DNA of 64,000 nt from Mesorhabditis belari (taxonomy: Eukaryota; Nematoda; Chromadorea; Rhabditida; Rhabditidae), in NCBI GenBank assembly GCA_958450365.1, contig CAUEEP010000932.1, forward strand, positions 62,001-126,000, written 5' to 3'. Positions 63,385-64,000 of this stretch are shown here, piece after piece. The position numbers were made by a program, and so were the translations under genes. Positions within the stretch are counted from its first letter, which is position 1. Every line of letters begins with the position of its first letter. The notes under the pieces are model-generated. The model was not told the origin of the DNA, did no database searches, and saw only the letters and a program-made list of their open reading frames with translations.

Positions 63385-63522
63385 CTAAAGTATCACAACG
63401 GTGGCCAAATTGTCGTCGATTTGTTTCCGCCTTTCCTCGATTTCCTCACGACTCCTTTGATGGTTGGGATTCGGGAAGCGATTCAATACGCCTTTATTTA
63501 AGACGTTTTGTTGAGGAGGACG
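63385..63522 (-). CDS. Probable last exon of an unidentified gene
   Basis: On the minus strand, after an acceptor (TTTTTAG), 45 codons run to TAG 63385-63387 in phase 0: RPPQQNVLNKGVLNRFPNPN, then QRSREEIEERRKQIDDNLAT. The end is a short charged helix. Codon use looks coding. Upstream exons may lie beyond 63523. The acidic frame at about 63680-63780 (CDSDTDSDDNSDDITDSDDN) is a candidate but has no clear join. Family unknown. Confidence 0.45.
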   Translation of the reverse strand, partial: RPPQQNVLNKGVLNRFPNPNHQRSREEIEERRKQIDDNLATVVIL

Positions 63523-63917
63523 CTAAAAATCAAAAAAGGAACTAAAATCTGAAAAGGGATCAAAAAAGGAACGAAAATCGGATTAGCATGTTTCAACATG
63601 AGCAAAATTGAAACATTAATTTTCTTATCTATACCGGGCTTTGATTTTTATGATTTTGCTAACCAGTTGCTGACCAGTTTGCTCTTGATCATTCCAATTT
63701 TCGTATCATTGTCATCAGAATCAGTAATGTCATCAGAATTGTCATCAGAATCAGTATCAGAATCACAAGACTCAGTCAATGATAGTCAATGATCAAAATT
63801 GGTTGATTGAATGGAAACTGGCGGCTGGATTACGGTAGCTTGTCTAGGCTGTCCTATTAAAGAAGGATGTTTCAAATTCTTTTGCATCAAATAATGGCAG
63901 CAGAGCACTCAATCTAC

Positions 63918-64000
63918 ATATTAAGCTGTCCAGAAAATCTTTTTGTTCTGTACTTTCGTTGAAAAAGAACAAATTGGTTAATTGGTAAGTTAATGGGTTA
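63918..64000. mobile_element. End of a GGCTGTCCAGAAAATCTTTTC-type MITE, cut by window edge
   Basis: TTAAGCTGTCCAGAAAATCT followed by CTGTACTTTCGTTGAAAAA matches the left ends at 37734 and 58330. Confidence 0.6.

Noticed and set aside
1..64000. CRISPR array, rRNA genes, bacterial operon or prophage
   Set aside because: None was seen. The regular arrays are minisatellites without spacers, and gene structures are spliced.

Overview
The window looks like nuclear DNA of a nematode. It is AT-rich, its introns end in TTTTAG or TTTCAG, and its genes consist of many short exons. It carries a lineage-specific F-box-like family, worm-type class 3 lipases, remnants of Tc1, mariner and retroelement integrase, and one 19-nt perfect match to nematode spliced leader SL1. 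The species cannot be named from the sequence. No bacterial operon, CRISPR array or rRNA gene was seen. One roughly 380-bp stretch is very probably of bacterial origin.

Layout. From 1 to 26 kb is an accessory, repeat-built region. It holds four full-length single-exon copies of an F-box-like family (2993-3994 minus, 8055-9089 plus, 18399-19364 minus, 21789-22832 plus) and at least four broken copies. Each full copy travels with the same upstream block (about 160 bp) and the same 3' flank (about 250-600 bp). Interleaved are three partial copies of an unrelated multi-exon gene (1-1096, 7195-7660, 24832-26230), a bacterial-type ABC-transporter fragment (11872-12254), the SL1 match (13368-13386), paired foldback elements, a LINE reverse-transcriptase fragment, a Tc1 fragment and decayed integrase. 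From 26 to 35 kb lie mariner remnants, a 17-bp minisatellite and a tandem duplication of about 1.7 kb (30.48-33.94 kb) that contains a 51-bp minisatellite, a DNA-binding-domain transposase relic and a mariner tail.

From 36 to 61 kb is a genic region. A CAP10/Rumi-type protein O-glucosyltransferase gene (36149-41211, plus) is followed by two class 3 lipase genes arranged tail to tail (42329-49284 plus; 52796-61105 minus). I rebuilt exon joins for all three. Reading phase holds across each join, and five internal exons have identical lengths in both lipases, so the lipases are an inverted duplicate pair. Their introns are packed with minisatellites, foldback MITEs and nested elements. Two defects stand out: a glucosyltransferase 3' splice site that reads TTTTTCG instead of TTTTTCAG, and loss of the terminal exon of lipase 2. 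From 61 to 64 kb come an acidic 15-bp coding-length repeat, a foldback element enclosing a tRNA-derived SINE-like unit, and the last exon of an unidentified minus-strand gene.

The lipases carry N-terminal signal peptides and the glucosyltransferase family normally acts in the ER on EGF-like domains. The F-box-like proteins would be expected to act as SCF ubiquitin-ligase adaptors. No operon-like linkage among these genes is visible.
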